A stretch of DNA of 64,000 nucleotides from Alphaproteobacteria bacterium. GTDB taxonomy: Bacteria > Pseudomonadota > Alphaproteobacteria > RF32 > CAG-239. Every line of letters starts with the position of its first letter. Position 1 is the stretch's first letter. The position numbers were made by a program, and so were the translations under genes. The notes beneath the pieces are model-generated. The model made no database searches. It had not been told where the DNA came from and saw only the letters and a list, made by a program, of their open reading frames with translations. Positions 25,279 to 33,651 of this stretch are shown piece by piece. The DNA is taken from NCBI GenBank assembly GCA_017467515.1, contig JAFUSU010000026.1, positions 1-64,000 on the forward strand. Reading direction: 5' to 3'.

Positions 25279-26355
25279 ATGATAGTTTTAGGCATAGAAA
25301 GCAGTTGCGATGAAACCGCCGCTGCACTTGTTAACGATAAAAAAGAAATCTTAGGACAAAGCTTATTATCTCAGGAAGAACACAAGGTATTCGGAGGTGT
25401 TGTTCCTGAAATTGCCGCACGCTCACACTTAGATCATATTGATGAAATTATCGAAAGTTGTTTGATAAAATCTAAATTAAAATTCAGCGATATTGATGCC
25501 ATAGCCGCTTCCAGTGGTCCAGGGTTAATCGGGGGTGTCGTGGTTGGCGTTATGGCTGCCAAAGCTTTAGCTTTAGCTCTGAATAAACCTTTTGTTGCTG
25601 TCAATCATTTGGCAGGACACGCCCTCTGTGCTCGTTTAACAAGTGATGTTCAATATCCTTATTTGCTGTTGCTCGTTTCCGGCGGCCATTGCCAAATTTT
25701 AATTGTTAAAGATGTCGATAATTTTGAACGCTTAGGAACAACTATTGATGATGCCGCCGGCGAGGCTTTCGACAAGGTGGCAAAAATGTTAAATCTCGGC
25801 TACCCCGGAGGTCCTATGATTGAAAAAATGGCCTCTGTCGGCAATGAAAACCGATTCGTTCTTCCTCGACCTCTTCATAATTCGGGAGATTGCAATTTAT
25901 CTTTTTCCGGCCTTAAAACAGCTGTTCGGAAAATTATAGAATCTTACTCTCGTGACGGAAATATTGCACATACCATTATCAATAAACAAGATACTGCAGA
26001 TATTTGTGCTTCTTTTCAGTATGCCGCTACACGCAGCTTATGTGAAAAACTCGAATTAGCCATTAAAATTTTCAAACAAAAATACCCACAAGGTAAAGAT
26101 TTGGTTGTTTCAGGCGGTGTTGCCGCAAATACGTATCTGCGCACTCATCTCAAAGAATTAGCTGATAAAAACGGTCTGATTTTTTCGGCCCCCCCTATAA
26201 AATATTGCACGGATAACGGTGTAATGATAGCTTGGGCCGGATTAGAGCGCTTTGCAAAAGGTTATACAGATAGTCTGGATTTCAAACCGCGCCCCCGTTG
26301 GCCGCTCGATGAAAATGCCCCAAAAGCAGCAGGCGCCGGAGGAGTTAAGGCTTAA
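25279..26355 (+). CDS. tsaD: tRNA t6A37 threonylcarbamoyltransferase TsaD
   Basis: TsaD transfers the threonylcarbamoyl group to adenine 37 of tRNAs reading ANN codons; TsaE, its ATPase partner, is coded at 57,104 in this window. The 358-residue protein starts with GIESSCDETAAA (5-16), has metal ligands His110 and His114 in NHLAGHALCA and the glycine-rich VSGGH and VSGGVAANT blocks. Normal length. The nth gene starts on its stop codon (TAATG). Confidence 0.97.
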   Translation: MIVLGIESSCDETAAALVNDKKEILGQSLLSQEEHKVFGGVVPEIAARSHLDHIDEIIESCLIKSKLKFSDIDAIAASSGPGLIGGVVVGVMAAKALALALNKPFVAVNHLAGHALCARLTSDVQYPYLLLLVSGGHCQILIVKDVDNFERLGTTIDDAAGEAFDKVAKMLNLGYPGGPMIEKMASVGNENRFVLPRPLHNSGDCNLSFSGLKTAVRKIIESYSRDGNIAHTIINKQDTADICASFQYAATRSLCEKLELAIKIFKQKYPQGKDLVVSGGVAANTYLRTHLKELADKNGLIFSAPPIKYCTDNGVMIAWAGLERFAKGYTDSLDFKPRPRWPLDENAPKAAGAGGVKA

Positions 26356-26990
26356 TGAGGAGCAAACAAGAAGCCTTGGAAATAATGGATATTTTTCGCC
26401 AAAAAGATCCGAACCCTCGCTGTGAATTAAACTATGTCAACGCTTATACTTTGTTGGTTGCCGTCGTTCTTTCGGCACAAAGTACGGATAAAGGGGTTAA
26501 TAAGGCAACCGAAACACTGTTCAAAATTGTTGATACTCCTCAAAAAATGGTCGATTTAGGTTTAGAAAAACTCAAACAACACATCAAAACCATTGGTCTT
26601 TACAACAATAAAGCCAAAAACATCATTGCCTTAAGCAATGAGCTAATTGAAAAATATAAAGGCATCGTTCCAAACAATCGAGAGCAATTGGAAAGTCTTG
26701 CCGGTGTCGGGCGTAAAACAGCGAACGTTGTTTTAAATGTTTGGTTTAATCAGCCAACTTTAGCTGTTGATACCCATGTGATGCGCATCGCTCACCGTTT
26801 AAACTTCAGTCAGGGAAAAACACCATTGGAGATAGAAAAAGATATTATCAATCTTCTCCCGCAAGAATACATTAAAAATACAAATCACTGGTTGGTTTTG
26901 TTCGGTCGTTACATTTGTAAAGCTCAAAAACCTGATTGTACAAATTGCCCGATAAGCGATTACTGCCATAGTCAAGATAAAAAAATCTAA
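26355..26990 (+). CDS. nth: Endonuclease III
   Basis: A base-excision repair glycosylase/lyase for oxidised pyrimidines. The 211-residue protein has the helix-hairpin-helix LAGVGRKTANVVL (115-127) with catalytic Lys121, catalytic Asp139 in VDTHVMRI, and the iron-sulfur ligands Cys188-X6-Cys195-X2-Cys198-X5-Cys204 at the C-terminus. All key residues are present. Translationally coupled to tsaD. Confidence 0.97.
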   Translation: MRSKQEALEIMDIFRQKDPNPRCELNYVNAYTLLVAVVLSAQSTDKGVNKATETLFKIVDTPQKMVDLGLEKLKQHIKTIGLYNNKAKNIIALSNELIEKYKGIVPNNREQLESLAGVGRKTANVVLNVWFNQPTLAVDTHVMRIAHRLNFSQGKTPLEIEKDIINLLPQEYIKNTNHWLVLFGRYICKAQKPDCTNCPISDYCHSQDKKI

Positions 26991-27052
26991 CTTTCACCGG
27001 CAACACACTAATCGACCATTCCCCTCAAAAAACTCAGATAATGCGTCGAGTA

Positions 27053-27178
27053 GCTGATTTTATAAAAAAGAAAAAGCGATAGATGTTGTTTATAGTAAGA
27101 AATAAGGAATTTTGCGAACGGAGTGTACATAGAGGTATATGACTGAGCAAAATATCCTTTATTTCCGCCCTAGAAACA
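27053..27178. repeat. Nested hairpin repeat, copy E
   Basis: A further copy with the same leader (GCTGATTTTATAAAA and GTTGTTTATAGTAAGA) as copies D1/D2. The inner stem is TGTAC/GTATA with one G-U pair, and the outer stem AAATAAGG..TTTTGC pairs with GCAAAA..CCTTTATTT. It sits between the convergent genes nth and aroK and overlaps the last four codons of aroK. Confidence 0.8.
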
Positions 27179-27710
27179 CATCTTGCGCTTTTTCCAACGC
27201 AGCGATAACACGAGCTACGGTATTATCCACCTGTTCCTCTTTTGTTTCTACAACAATATCGGCCTCAGAATAATAGGGATATTCTTCTTGAATGTACGAT
27301 TCGAGCTTGTTTTTCAAATGATCTTCAGCTCCTTCCAAAAACGGACGATGTTTACGTCCCGCCGTACGATTATACAAAATATCAATATCGGCTTTCAGCC
27401 AAATGGTAATTGCGTGCTCTTTGGCTAATTTTCTGGTTTGCTCCGCAACAAAAGATCCTCCGCCCGAAGCTAAAACACAAGGAGATCCCTGCAACAAACG
27501 TTTCATAACGCGGGCTTCTCCGGCTCGATATTCTTTTTCTCCAAAGCACTTTAAAACGTCAATCAAAGACAAACCGGCTGCTTTTTCCATTTCTTGATCT
27601 CCGTCAACAAACGGAAGATTCAATTTTTTAGCCAAACGACGACCGACACTCGTTTTGCCGCTACCCATTAAACCCACTAATAAAATTATTTTATCTTTTT
27701 TTATCATCAT
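27159..27710 (-). CDS. aroK: Shikimate kinase
   Basis: AroK phosphorylates shikimate for chorismate synthesis. The 183-residue protein has the P-loop GLMGSGKTS (13-21), DGDQEME region binding shikimate, and ASGGGSF Walker-B-like block. Length is normal. The last residues (FLGRK and stop) are coded by the end of hairpin repeat copy E, so the repeat has supplied the C-terminus. aroB usually follows aroK; here the repeat and the convergent nth gene take its place. Confidence 0.94.
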   Translation of the reverse strand: MMIKKDKIILLVGLMGSGKTSVGRRLAKKLNLPFVDGDQEMEKAAGLSLIDVLKCFGEKEYRAGEARVMKRLLQGSPCVLASGGGSFVAEQTRKLAKEHAITIWLKADIDILYNRTAGRKHRPFLEGAEDHLKNKLESYIQEEYPYYSEADIVVETKEEQVDNTVARVIAALEKAQDVFLGRK

Positions 27711-27799
27711 CTTTAAATTTTTTATATTACTTTCAAAATTAATATGTTAAATATACAAACAGTTTAATATTTAACAAATCTTTTTTTAGGTTATACATC

Positions 27800-27943
27800 A
27801 TGAAACAAAAAAAATCAAAAATTATCTACTATGTTTTCGGAATCGTTATTCTTGTTGGTTTATTTTATGTTGCAACGCACCAAATTCCTTTGAAAACAGA
27901 ACATGTTGAACAAGTTTTAGAAAACGATTTCCTTGAAAAATAA
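27800..27943 (+). CDS. Small membrane protein upstream of xerD
   Basis: A 47-residue frame from ATG 27800 to TAA 27943: basic start (MKQKKSK), one membrane helix (about residues 8-24) and an acidic tail with TEHVEQVLENDF. The stop codon overlaps the xerD start by one base, the coupling seen between many real genes here. A weak TTAGG lies nine bases before the start. Similar tiny proteins with a T-HVE-VL tail occur next to aroK/xerD in alphaproteobacteria as far as I recall; function unknown. Confidence 0.65.
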   Translation: MKQKKSKIIYYVFGIVILVGLFYVATHQIPLKTEHVEQVLENDFLEK

Positions 27944-28845
27944 TGGTTCAGCAAGCTGTATCCGATTTTATTGAAATGCTCGCCGCTGAAAAAGGGGTTT
28001 CCTTGCGTACGGAAGAAGCTTATCGTCGGGATATTGAACAGTTTTTGGAAACAGAAAAAATTACTGAGCCGGCGCAAATAACTCCGCAAAAAATATCTGA
28101 TTTTCTTTCTTTTTTAGCCGCCCAACCTCGCGCTCAAAAAACGCAGGCGCGTAAGCTATCGGCGCTTCGTGAATTCTGTAAATTTTTATTTTCTGAGAAC
28201 TTACTTTCCCAGAATCCGGCCGCAGATATTGATAGTCCGAAACAACAAAAACCCTTGCCAAAATTTTTAAATGAACAGGAAATGGATCTTTTAATAGATA
28301 CGGCAAAATCCGCTCAAGATCTTCGCCATCGCAGAATTGCCACAATGCTGATTTTAATGTATCACTGTGGTTTACGTATTTCTGAACTGGTCAGTTTACC
28401 GATAAACAATATAAATTTGAATAAAAAGCAAATTTTAATCTTCGGAAAAGGAGCCAAAGAACGCTTACTTCCTGTTTCTGATGCTGCTATAGAAGAAGTT
28501 CAAGATTATCTGAATATTCGTGAATGTTTTATCAAGGGAAAAGAAAGTAAATGGATGTTTCCTTCTCTCACGGCAAAAGAAGGTCATATTACCAGAGATT
28601 CTTTTTATAAACACCTCAAAAACATAGCCGTTAAAGCCGGAATATCGCCAGCACGCGTCACACCGCACGTTTTACGTCACTCCTTTGCAACGCAACTGTT
28701 ACGCCACAATGCAGACTTACGCTCCGTTCAAAAAATGCTCGGACATGAAAGCATTACGACTACCGAAATTTACACGCATATAATCTCTGAAGAACTTATA
28801 AACACCGTTCAAAAAATGCACCCGCTCAGCCGCTTAAAAAGATAA
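27943..28845 (+). CDS. xerD: Tyrosine recombinase XerD
   Basis: With XerC it resolves chromosome dimers at dif, activated by FtsK (present at 9231). The 300-residue protein has an N-terminal SAM-like core-binding domain (about 1-85) and the catalytic domain with Arg in CGLRISELVSL, Lys in FGKGAKER, HVLRHSFATQLL (His and Arg), LGHESITTTEIYTHI (His and nucleophile Tyr). XerD rather than XerC is chosen from its position beside aroK; the alternative cannot be excluded. Confidence 0.92.
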   Translation: MVQQAVSDFIEMLAAEKGVSLRTEEAYRRDIEQFLETEKITEPAQITPQKISDFLSFLAAQPRAQKTQARKLSALREFCKFLFSENLLSQNPAADIDSPKQQKPLPKFLNEQEMDLLIDTAKSAQDLRHRRIATMLILMYHCGLRISELVSLPINNINLNKKQILIFGKGAKERLLPVSDAAIEEVQDYLNIRECFIKGKESKWMFPSLTAKEGHITRDSFYKHLKNIAVKAGISPARVTPHVLRHSFATQLLRHNADLRSVQKMLGHESITTTEIYTHIISEELINTVQKMHPLSRLKR

Positions 28846-28853
28846 TACCTTTT

Positions 28854-30623
28854 TTATTTTTTTTGAATTTCCCATAAATGATTGAAAAGACCGCCTGTTT
28901 TTAGCAATTCTTCAATTGTTCCCTGTTCTGCAATTTTTCCTTTATCCAAAACAATAATTCTATCCATTTCTTTTAGTGTTGAAAGACGATGCGCTATGGC
29001 TATAACCGTTTTATTTTTCATCAAATTTTTCATAGCTTTTTGGATATATTTTTCTGCTTCGCTATCAAGAGCTGATGTTGCCTCATCTAATATCAAAATA
29101 GGGCTGTTTTTCAGAATTGCCCGCGCAATTGCAATTCTTTGGCGTTGGCCGCCGGAAAGTTTAACACCTCTTTCTCCGACCTTGGTTTGATACCCCTTGG
29201 GAAGTTTTTCTATAAATTCATCTGCATAAGCCTGTCTGGCCGCTTTTTCTATTTCTTCCTGCTTTGCTCTTTGGTTACCATAAGCAATATTTTGACTGAT
29301 TGTTCGATGAAATAAACCGGTATCTTGAGGAATAAGGGCAATGACCTCATGCAAACTTGCTTGTTTAACTCTGGAAATATCCTGCCCGTTAATCAATATC
29401 TGTCCGCCCTGAAGATTATAGGCTCGCTGTAATAAATTAATTATTGTGCTTTTACCGCTGCCTGAAGCGCCGACAATACCAACTTTTTCTCCGGCTGCAA
29501 TCTTAAAAGATAAGTTACGAAACACTGTTTTATGTTCATAAGAAAACTTGACATTTTTAAATTCAATTTCATTGCTTTTTATTTTCAGTGTCTTTGCATT
29601 GGGAATATCAAGAATATCGTGTTTGGCTTCAAAAGGCAACATCGCTGCTTTTAAACTGCCAAATGTCGCATTTAAATCAAAAACATCCCCCATTATACGA
29701 ACAACACACATAATAACCGTGTTCAGCAACAACATAACTAAAGTAACATCTCCGACAGATATTGTTTGCCGATACCATAAGCAAACAAGCAAGGATAAGG
29801 CACAAATCTCAAAACCGACAATTGCGGCACTTTGTATTCTTAACATATCTTGTGCTTTATCCAAAGAGGCCAATCTTGCATCTTTTGCCTTCTGATATAC
29901 CTTTTGCACAAAAGAAACTTCATAATTTTCACTGCCGCAAGCTTTAACGGTCAGGGCGTTACCGATACTATCCGCCTTTGTTCCGGTAAACACATCCCAC
30001 ATTTTCTCCACCTCATTGTTCAGCTCGCGAATTTTAAAACTGGACCGATAAGAAAAATAAAAAGATAATCCCCCAAATGTCATAACCAATAATAAAAACC
30101 ACAAACTGATACGCCCGATAAAATAAAAATCAATCAGCACCAAAAAAAGATTACTGTAAATACGGGAAATCGTAAAATGCAAATCTCTTGCCTCGTTAGC
30201 GCAACGAATGACTTTTTGCGACAATTCACCTGTTTTTTGTCCGGCAAAATATCCTTCCGAATGTTTAGAAAGGTAATCAACACCGAATAATTTAATCTTT
30301 GCATTAAGATAATTTCTTACCCTGTTTTCTTCTAAAAGTTCTCTAACCATACGAAAAACGGATTGCATAACAAACGCACCGAAAATACCAACCAGTAAAT
30401 AACCCATTTTTTCCCAAGAAAACTCTTTAGGTGTAATTGTTGAAAAATATTCAATCATATCAGAAAAGAAAACCGGCACATAAACTTTCATCAACTGCAA
30501 ACAAAAGGCTAATATCATACCTATTCCCGCCCATTTTCTGGCCCCATAGAGAGATTCCCACATAAATCGTACAGGATTACCATAAAATTTGCGCATAGGC
30601 TGTATGGTCTCAAAAAGTTTCAT
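28854..30623 (-). CDS. ABC exporter half-transporter, second of a pair
   Basis: A 589-residue membrane-ATPase fusion. The start at 30623 is chosen because GGTGGAGG lies eight bases upstream; an upstream ATG at 30662 is inside the preceding gene. Six membrane segments (about 20-310) precede an ATPase domain with Walker A GASGSGKST, Q-loop, signature LSGGQRQR and Walker B ILILDEATSALDSE. The gene overlaps its paralogue by 14 bp and both have 589 residues, so they probably form a heterodimer. Substrate unknown; position after rodA may hint at a cell-envelope substrate, but that is inference. Confidence 0.88.
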   Translation of the reverse strand: MKLFETIQPMRKFYGNPVRFMWESLYGARKWAGIGMILAFCLQLMKVYVPVFFSDMIEYFSTITPKEFSWEKMGYLLVGIFGAFVMQSVFRMVRELLEENRVRNYLNAKIKLFGVDYLSKHSEGYFAGQKTGELSQKVIRCANEARDLHFTISRIYSNLFLVLIDFYFIGRISLWFLLLVMTFGGLSFYFSYRSSFKIRELNNEVEKMWDVFTGTKADSIGNALTVKACGSENYEVSFVQKVYQKAKDARLASLDKAQDMLRIQSAAIVGFEICALSLLVCLWYRQTISVGDVTLVMLLLNTVIMCVVRIMGDVFDLNATFGSLKAAMLPFEAKHDILDIPNAKTLKIKSNEIEFKNVKFSYEHKTVFRNLSFKIAAGEKVGIVGASGSGKSTIINLLQRAYNLQGGQILINGQDISRVKQASLHEVIALIPQDTGLFHRTISQNIAYGNQRAKQEEIEKAARQAYADEFIEKLPKGYQTKVGERGVKLSGGQRQRIAIARAILKNSPILILDEATSALDSEAEKYIQKAMKNLMKNKTVIAIAHRLSTLKEMDRIIVLDKGKIAEQGTIEELLKTGGLFNHLWEIQKK

Positions 30624-32379
30624 TTTGAGCCTCCACCTGTTGTATTTGCCATAACTTTGCAAATTTTCCTTTGTTCTTTTTCTTCAACTGATCAAAAGTT
30701 CCTTCTTCAACTATTTTTCCGTTTTCCAAATAAACGATTCTATCCATTTCTTTTAAGGTTGATAATCTGTGTGCTATGGCTATAACAGTCCTTTTCCCGA
30801 GTAAATTACTTACAGCTTTTGAAACGATATATTCAGATTCACTATCCAAAGAAGATGTCGCCTCATCTAATATCAAAATAGGGCTGTTTCTCATAACGGC
30901 ACGTGCAATCGCAATACGTTGTCTTTCTCCGCCCGATAATTTACACCCTCTATCTCCGACCTGAGAATTATACCCTTCAGGCAATTGTCGGATAAATTCA
31001 TCTGCGCAAGCTGTTTTTGCGGCTTGAATAATTTTTCTATCACTTACTTTATCAAGACCATACGCAATATTTTCTTTTAAGGAACGATGAAATAAAACAG
31101 CCTCCTGAGGAATCACCGCCATTGATCGATGCAAGCTTTGTTGCGTAACAAATTTTATGTTTTGTCCGTCAATTAAAATTTCTCCATCTTGAATATCATA
31201 AGCACGCTGCAATAAATTCACCAAAGTTGTTTTACCATTACCCGATAAACCGACTATACCAACTCTTTCTCCTGCTTTTATTTTCAAATTAAATTTATCA
31301 AAGAGCTTCTCCCTGTTCGGATAGGCAAAACAAACATCTTTAAATTCTATTTCTGCTTTTTTTATTTTTAACTGTTTTGCTTTGGGCTGATCTTCTATTT
31401 CGTGATTGTCATTAAAAGGTTCCAAACCGGCTTGAATACCGGCCAAATTAACTTGAAATCTCCGAAAATGAATACAGAGTTCCATAAGATACATAAATCC
31501 GCCGTTTACCGTCAATAAAACAAACACTATATCACCGACATTTATCCGCTCACTGCTCCACAAATAAACCGCATACGTCAACATACTCAAAGAACATATA
31601 TGAATAAAACACCCAACTCCCGTATATGATGTAAACCAAGCAATCATTGAGCGCGCTTTGATTTTAATATATTGCCTGAGTAAGACAGACAATCTTTTCT
31701 TTTCGTACTCTGCACGATTAAATTGCTTCACTAAGCGAATATTAGAAATCGCATCAACTAACCAACCCGTATAGATAGAGGAAGCTTTATTTTCCATTTT
31801 TGACAAGCGCTCACTTGTCTTATTGGCATAATAATTAACCAAGGCTGTCAGGATAACGCATAAAACAAACAACAAACCTAAATAAATATTGATGGCAAGA
31901 AGTAAAAACGTTTTAATGCCCATTTCGCAAAGATACTGCCAAAAAACAACAATCAACACGGAAAGAACTTGATCTGTAGCAGAAATTTGCTCAGATTTTG
32001 CCAAAAGAGAACCTGTTTGCTTATTAACAATATAATTTGTTGAATGTCCGAAAAGATAATGCATCGACTTTGTTAAAATTCGCTCGCGTACCGGAAAATA
32101 AAGCTCCTTTTGCCGATACATTAAAACTTGTTTGGGTAAATACACATTAAAAATATCACAAAGAGCAATTGCAGCGATAATCAACAGCGATTGATACAAA
32201 GCCTCTGATGAAACACCTCCTTTGACAACTTCAATCAACTGTGCCATAAACCAATTTAAAATATTTCTTACAAAAGAATCTGCCAAAATTAGCAACATAC
32301 ATCCCAAAAAAGCCCATTTAAACGGCTTGATGCATTCTTCATAAACAAACTTTAATGCTGATTTAGGAAACGGTTGCAT
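30610..32379 (-). CDS. ABC exporter half-transporter, first of a pair
   Basis: A 589-residue half-transporter. The start at 32379 (MQPFPKSAL) has GAGG seven bases upstream; a longer frame to 32418 lacks one. It has a six-helix membrane domain (about 20-310), Walker A GLSGNGKTT, signature LSGGERQR and Walker B ILILDEATSSLDSE. Catalytic residues of both halves look intact, so both sites may hydrolyse ATP. The two proteins are clear paralogues, most alike in the ATPase domains and much less so in the membrane domains. Confidence 0.88.
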   Translation of the reverse strand: MQPFPKSALKFVYEECIKPFKWAFLGCMLLILADSFVRNILNWFMAQLIEVVKGGVSSEALYQSLLIIAAIALCDIFNVYLPKQVLMYRQKELYFPVRERILTKSMHYLFGHSTNYIVNKQTGSLLAKSEQISATDQVLSVLIVVFWQYLCEMGIKTFLLLAINIYLGLLFVLCVILTALVNYYANKTSERLSKMENKASSIYTGWLVDAISNIRLVKQFNRAEYEKKRLSVLLRQYIKIKARSMIAWFTSYTGVGCFIHICSLSMLTYAVYLWSSERINVGDIVFVLLTVNGGFMYLMELCIHFRRFQVNLAGIQAGLEPFNDNHEIEDQPKAKQLKIKKAEIEFKDVCFAYPNREKLFDKFNLKIKAGERVGIVGLSGNGKTTLVNLLQRAYDIQDGEILIDGQNIKFVTQQSLHRSMAVIPQEAVLFHRSLKENIAYGLDKVSDRKIIQAAKTACADEFIRQLPEGYNSQVGDRGCKLSGGERQRIAIARAVMRNSPILILDEATSSLDSESEYIVSKAVSNLLGKRTVIAIAHRLSTLKEMDRIVYLENGKIVEEGTFDQLKKKNKGKFAKLWQIQQVEAQNETF

Positions 32380-32500
32380 AAATAAACCTCTGTCAAAACC
32401 ACTTAACAACGTTAGCACGGTTTTTATTAAGATTATGCTAAAAAACTTCTATATCGGAATATTACTCCGTAATCTGAGAAAAACCTTCTTTTTTGAATAT

Positions 32501-33640
32501 TTAATCTTTGCCTATTTGAACATTTCTGTTTATATGAACACATAAGATAATGCCGAATGACGCCATAATTGAGAGCATAACCGTTCCACCGTAAGAAATC
32601 AAAGGCAAGGGAACACCAACAACCGGAATTAAGCCCAGCACCATCGCCGTATTGATAAAAACATACAAAAAGTAATTCGTTGCCAATCCTATCGCAACTA
32701 ACTTTCCAAAATAATTCGAACTGCGAACGGCAAAAGAATAACTGTAAATAAGAATCAACATATTCAAAACGATAATAACTATTCCACCAATCATTCCAAA
32801 TTCTTCAGAAAGCATTGTAAAAATAAAATCCGTATGCTTCTCCGGTAAAAAATTTAAATGGCTTTGCGTCCCATTCATAAAACCTTTACCGAAAATACCT
32901 CCGGAACCGAGAGCTATTTTAGATTGAATAATATGATAGCCGGCTCCCAGCGGATCCCTTTCCGGATCTAAGAATGTTAAAACACGATTTTTTTGATAAT
33001 CGTGCAAAAAGTGCCATGCAACAGGCATAACACTCAAAGCTCCTGCCCCAACCAACACAAATTTCCAGATTTGTACCCCGACAGCAAAAAAAATAGCTCC
33101 GGTTGTGAAGATAAGCATTAATGATGTCCCTAAATCAGGTTGCATCACAATAAGCCCCGCCGGAATTAAAGCCATTAAAATCGGAATAATAATTCCTCTG
33201 ACAGATTGAATGCTTTGCAAAGATGAAGCGTGAAAATAGCGAGCCAAAGCTAAAACAAGAGAAATTTTCATCAATTCGGATGGTTGTATCTTAAAAATTC
33301 CAAGATTAATCCAACGCTGAGCACCCATTCCGATATGTCCGCCAACTTCAACCATAATAAGCATCAACAGCGTTATAAAATATAAAAGATAGGCATAACG
33401 CATAAAAATACGAATATCCATCAACGCCAGTACAATCATCAAAACAAACCCCATTCCGAAGCGGATAAGCTGATTAACCGACCAAGGACTCCAGTGACCA
33501 TTGGCTGCCGAATACAAAACAACAATTCCTATTATTGCAAGCATTATAATAAACAACACATAACTAAAACTGATATTAAAAAATTTTTCTCCCAGCGTCT
33601 GTGTTTGGTTATTTATTGTCGTTTCATAAGGCTTATACAT
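32501..33640 (-). CDS. rodA: Peptidoglycan polymerase RodA
   Basis: RodA is the SEDS-family glycosyltransferase of the elongasome, working with PBP2 during lateral wall growth. The 379-residue protein has about ten membrane segments and the family motifs GAQRWINLG, QPDLGTSL and the extracellular loop with HTDFIFTMLSEEFG. It follows mrdA by 11 bp, the usual order mreBCD-mrdA-rodA. Confidence 0.96.
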   Translation of the reverse strand: MYKPYETTINNQTQTLGEKFFNISFSYVLFIIMLAIIGIVVLYSAANGHWSPWSVNQLIRFGMGFVLMIVLALMDIRIFMRYAYLLYFITLLMLIMVEVGGHIGMGAQRWINLGIFKIQPSELMKISLVLALARYFHASSLQSIQSVRGIIIPILMALIPAGLIVMQPDLGTSLMLIFTTGAIFFAVGVQIWKFVLVGAGALSVMPVAWHFLHDYQKNRVLTFLDPERDPLGAGYHIIQSKIALGSGGIFGKGFMNGTQSHLNFLPEKHTDFIFTMLSEEFGMIGGIVIIVLNMLILIYSYSFAVRSSNYFGKLVAIGLATNYFLYVFINTAMVLGLIPVVGVPLPLISYGGTVMLSIMASFGIILCVHINRNVQIGKD

Positions 33641-33651
33641 TGCGTTATCCT

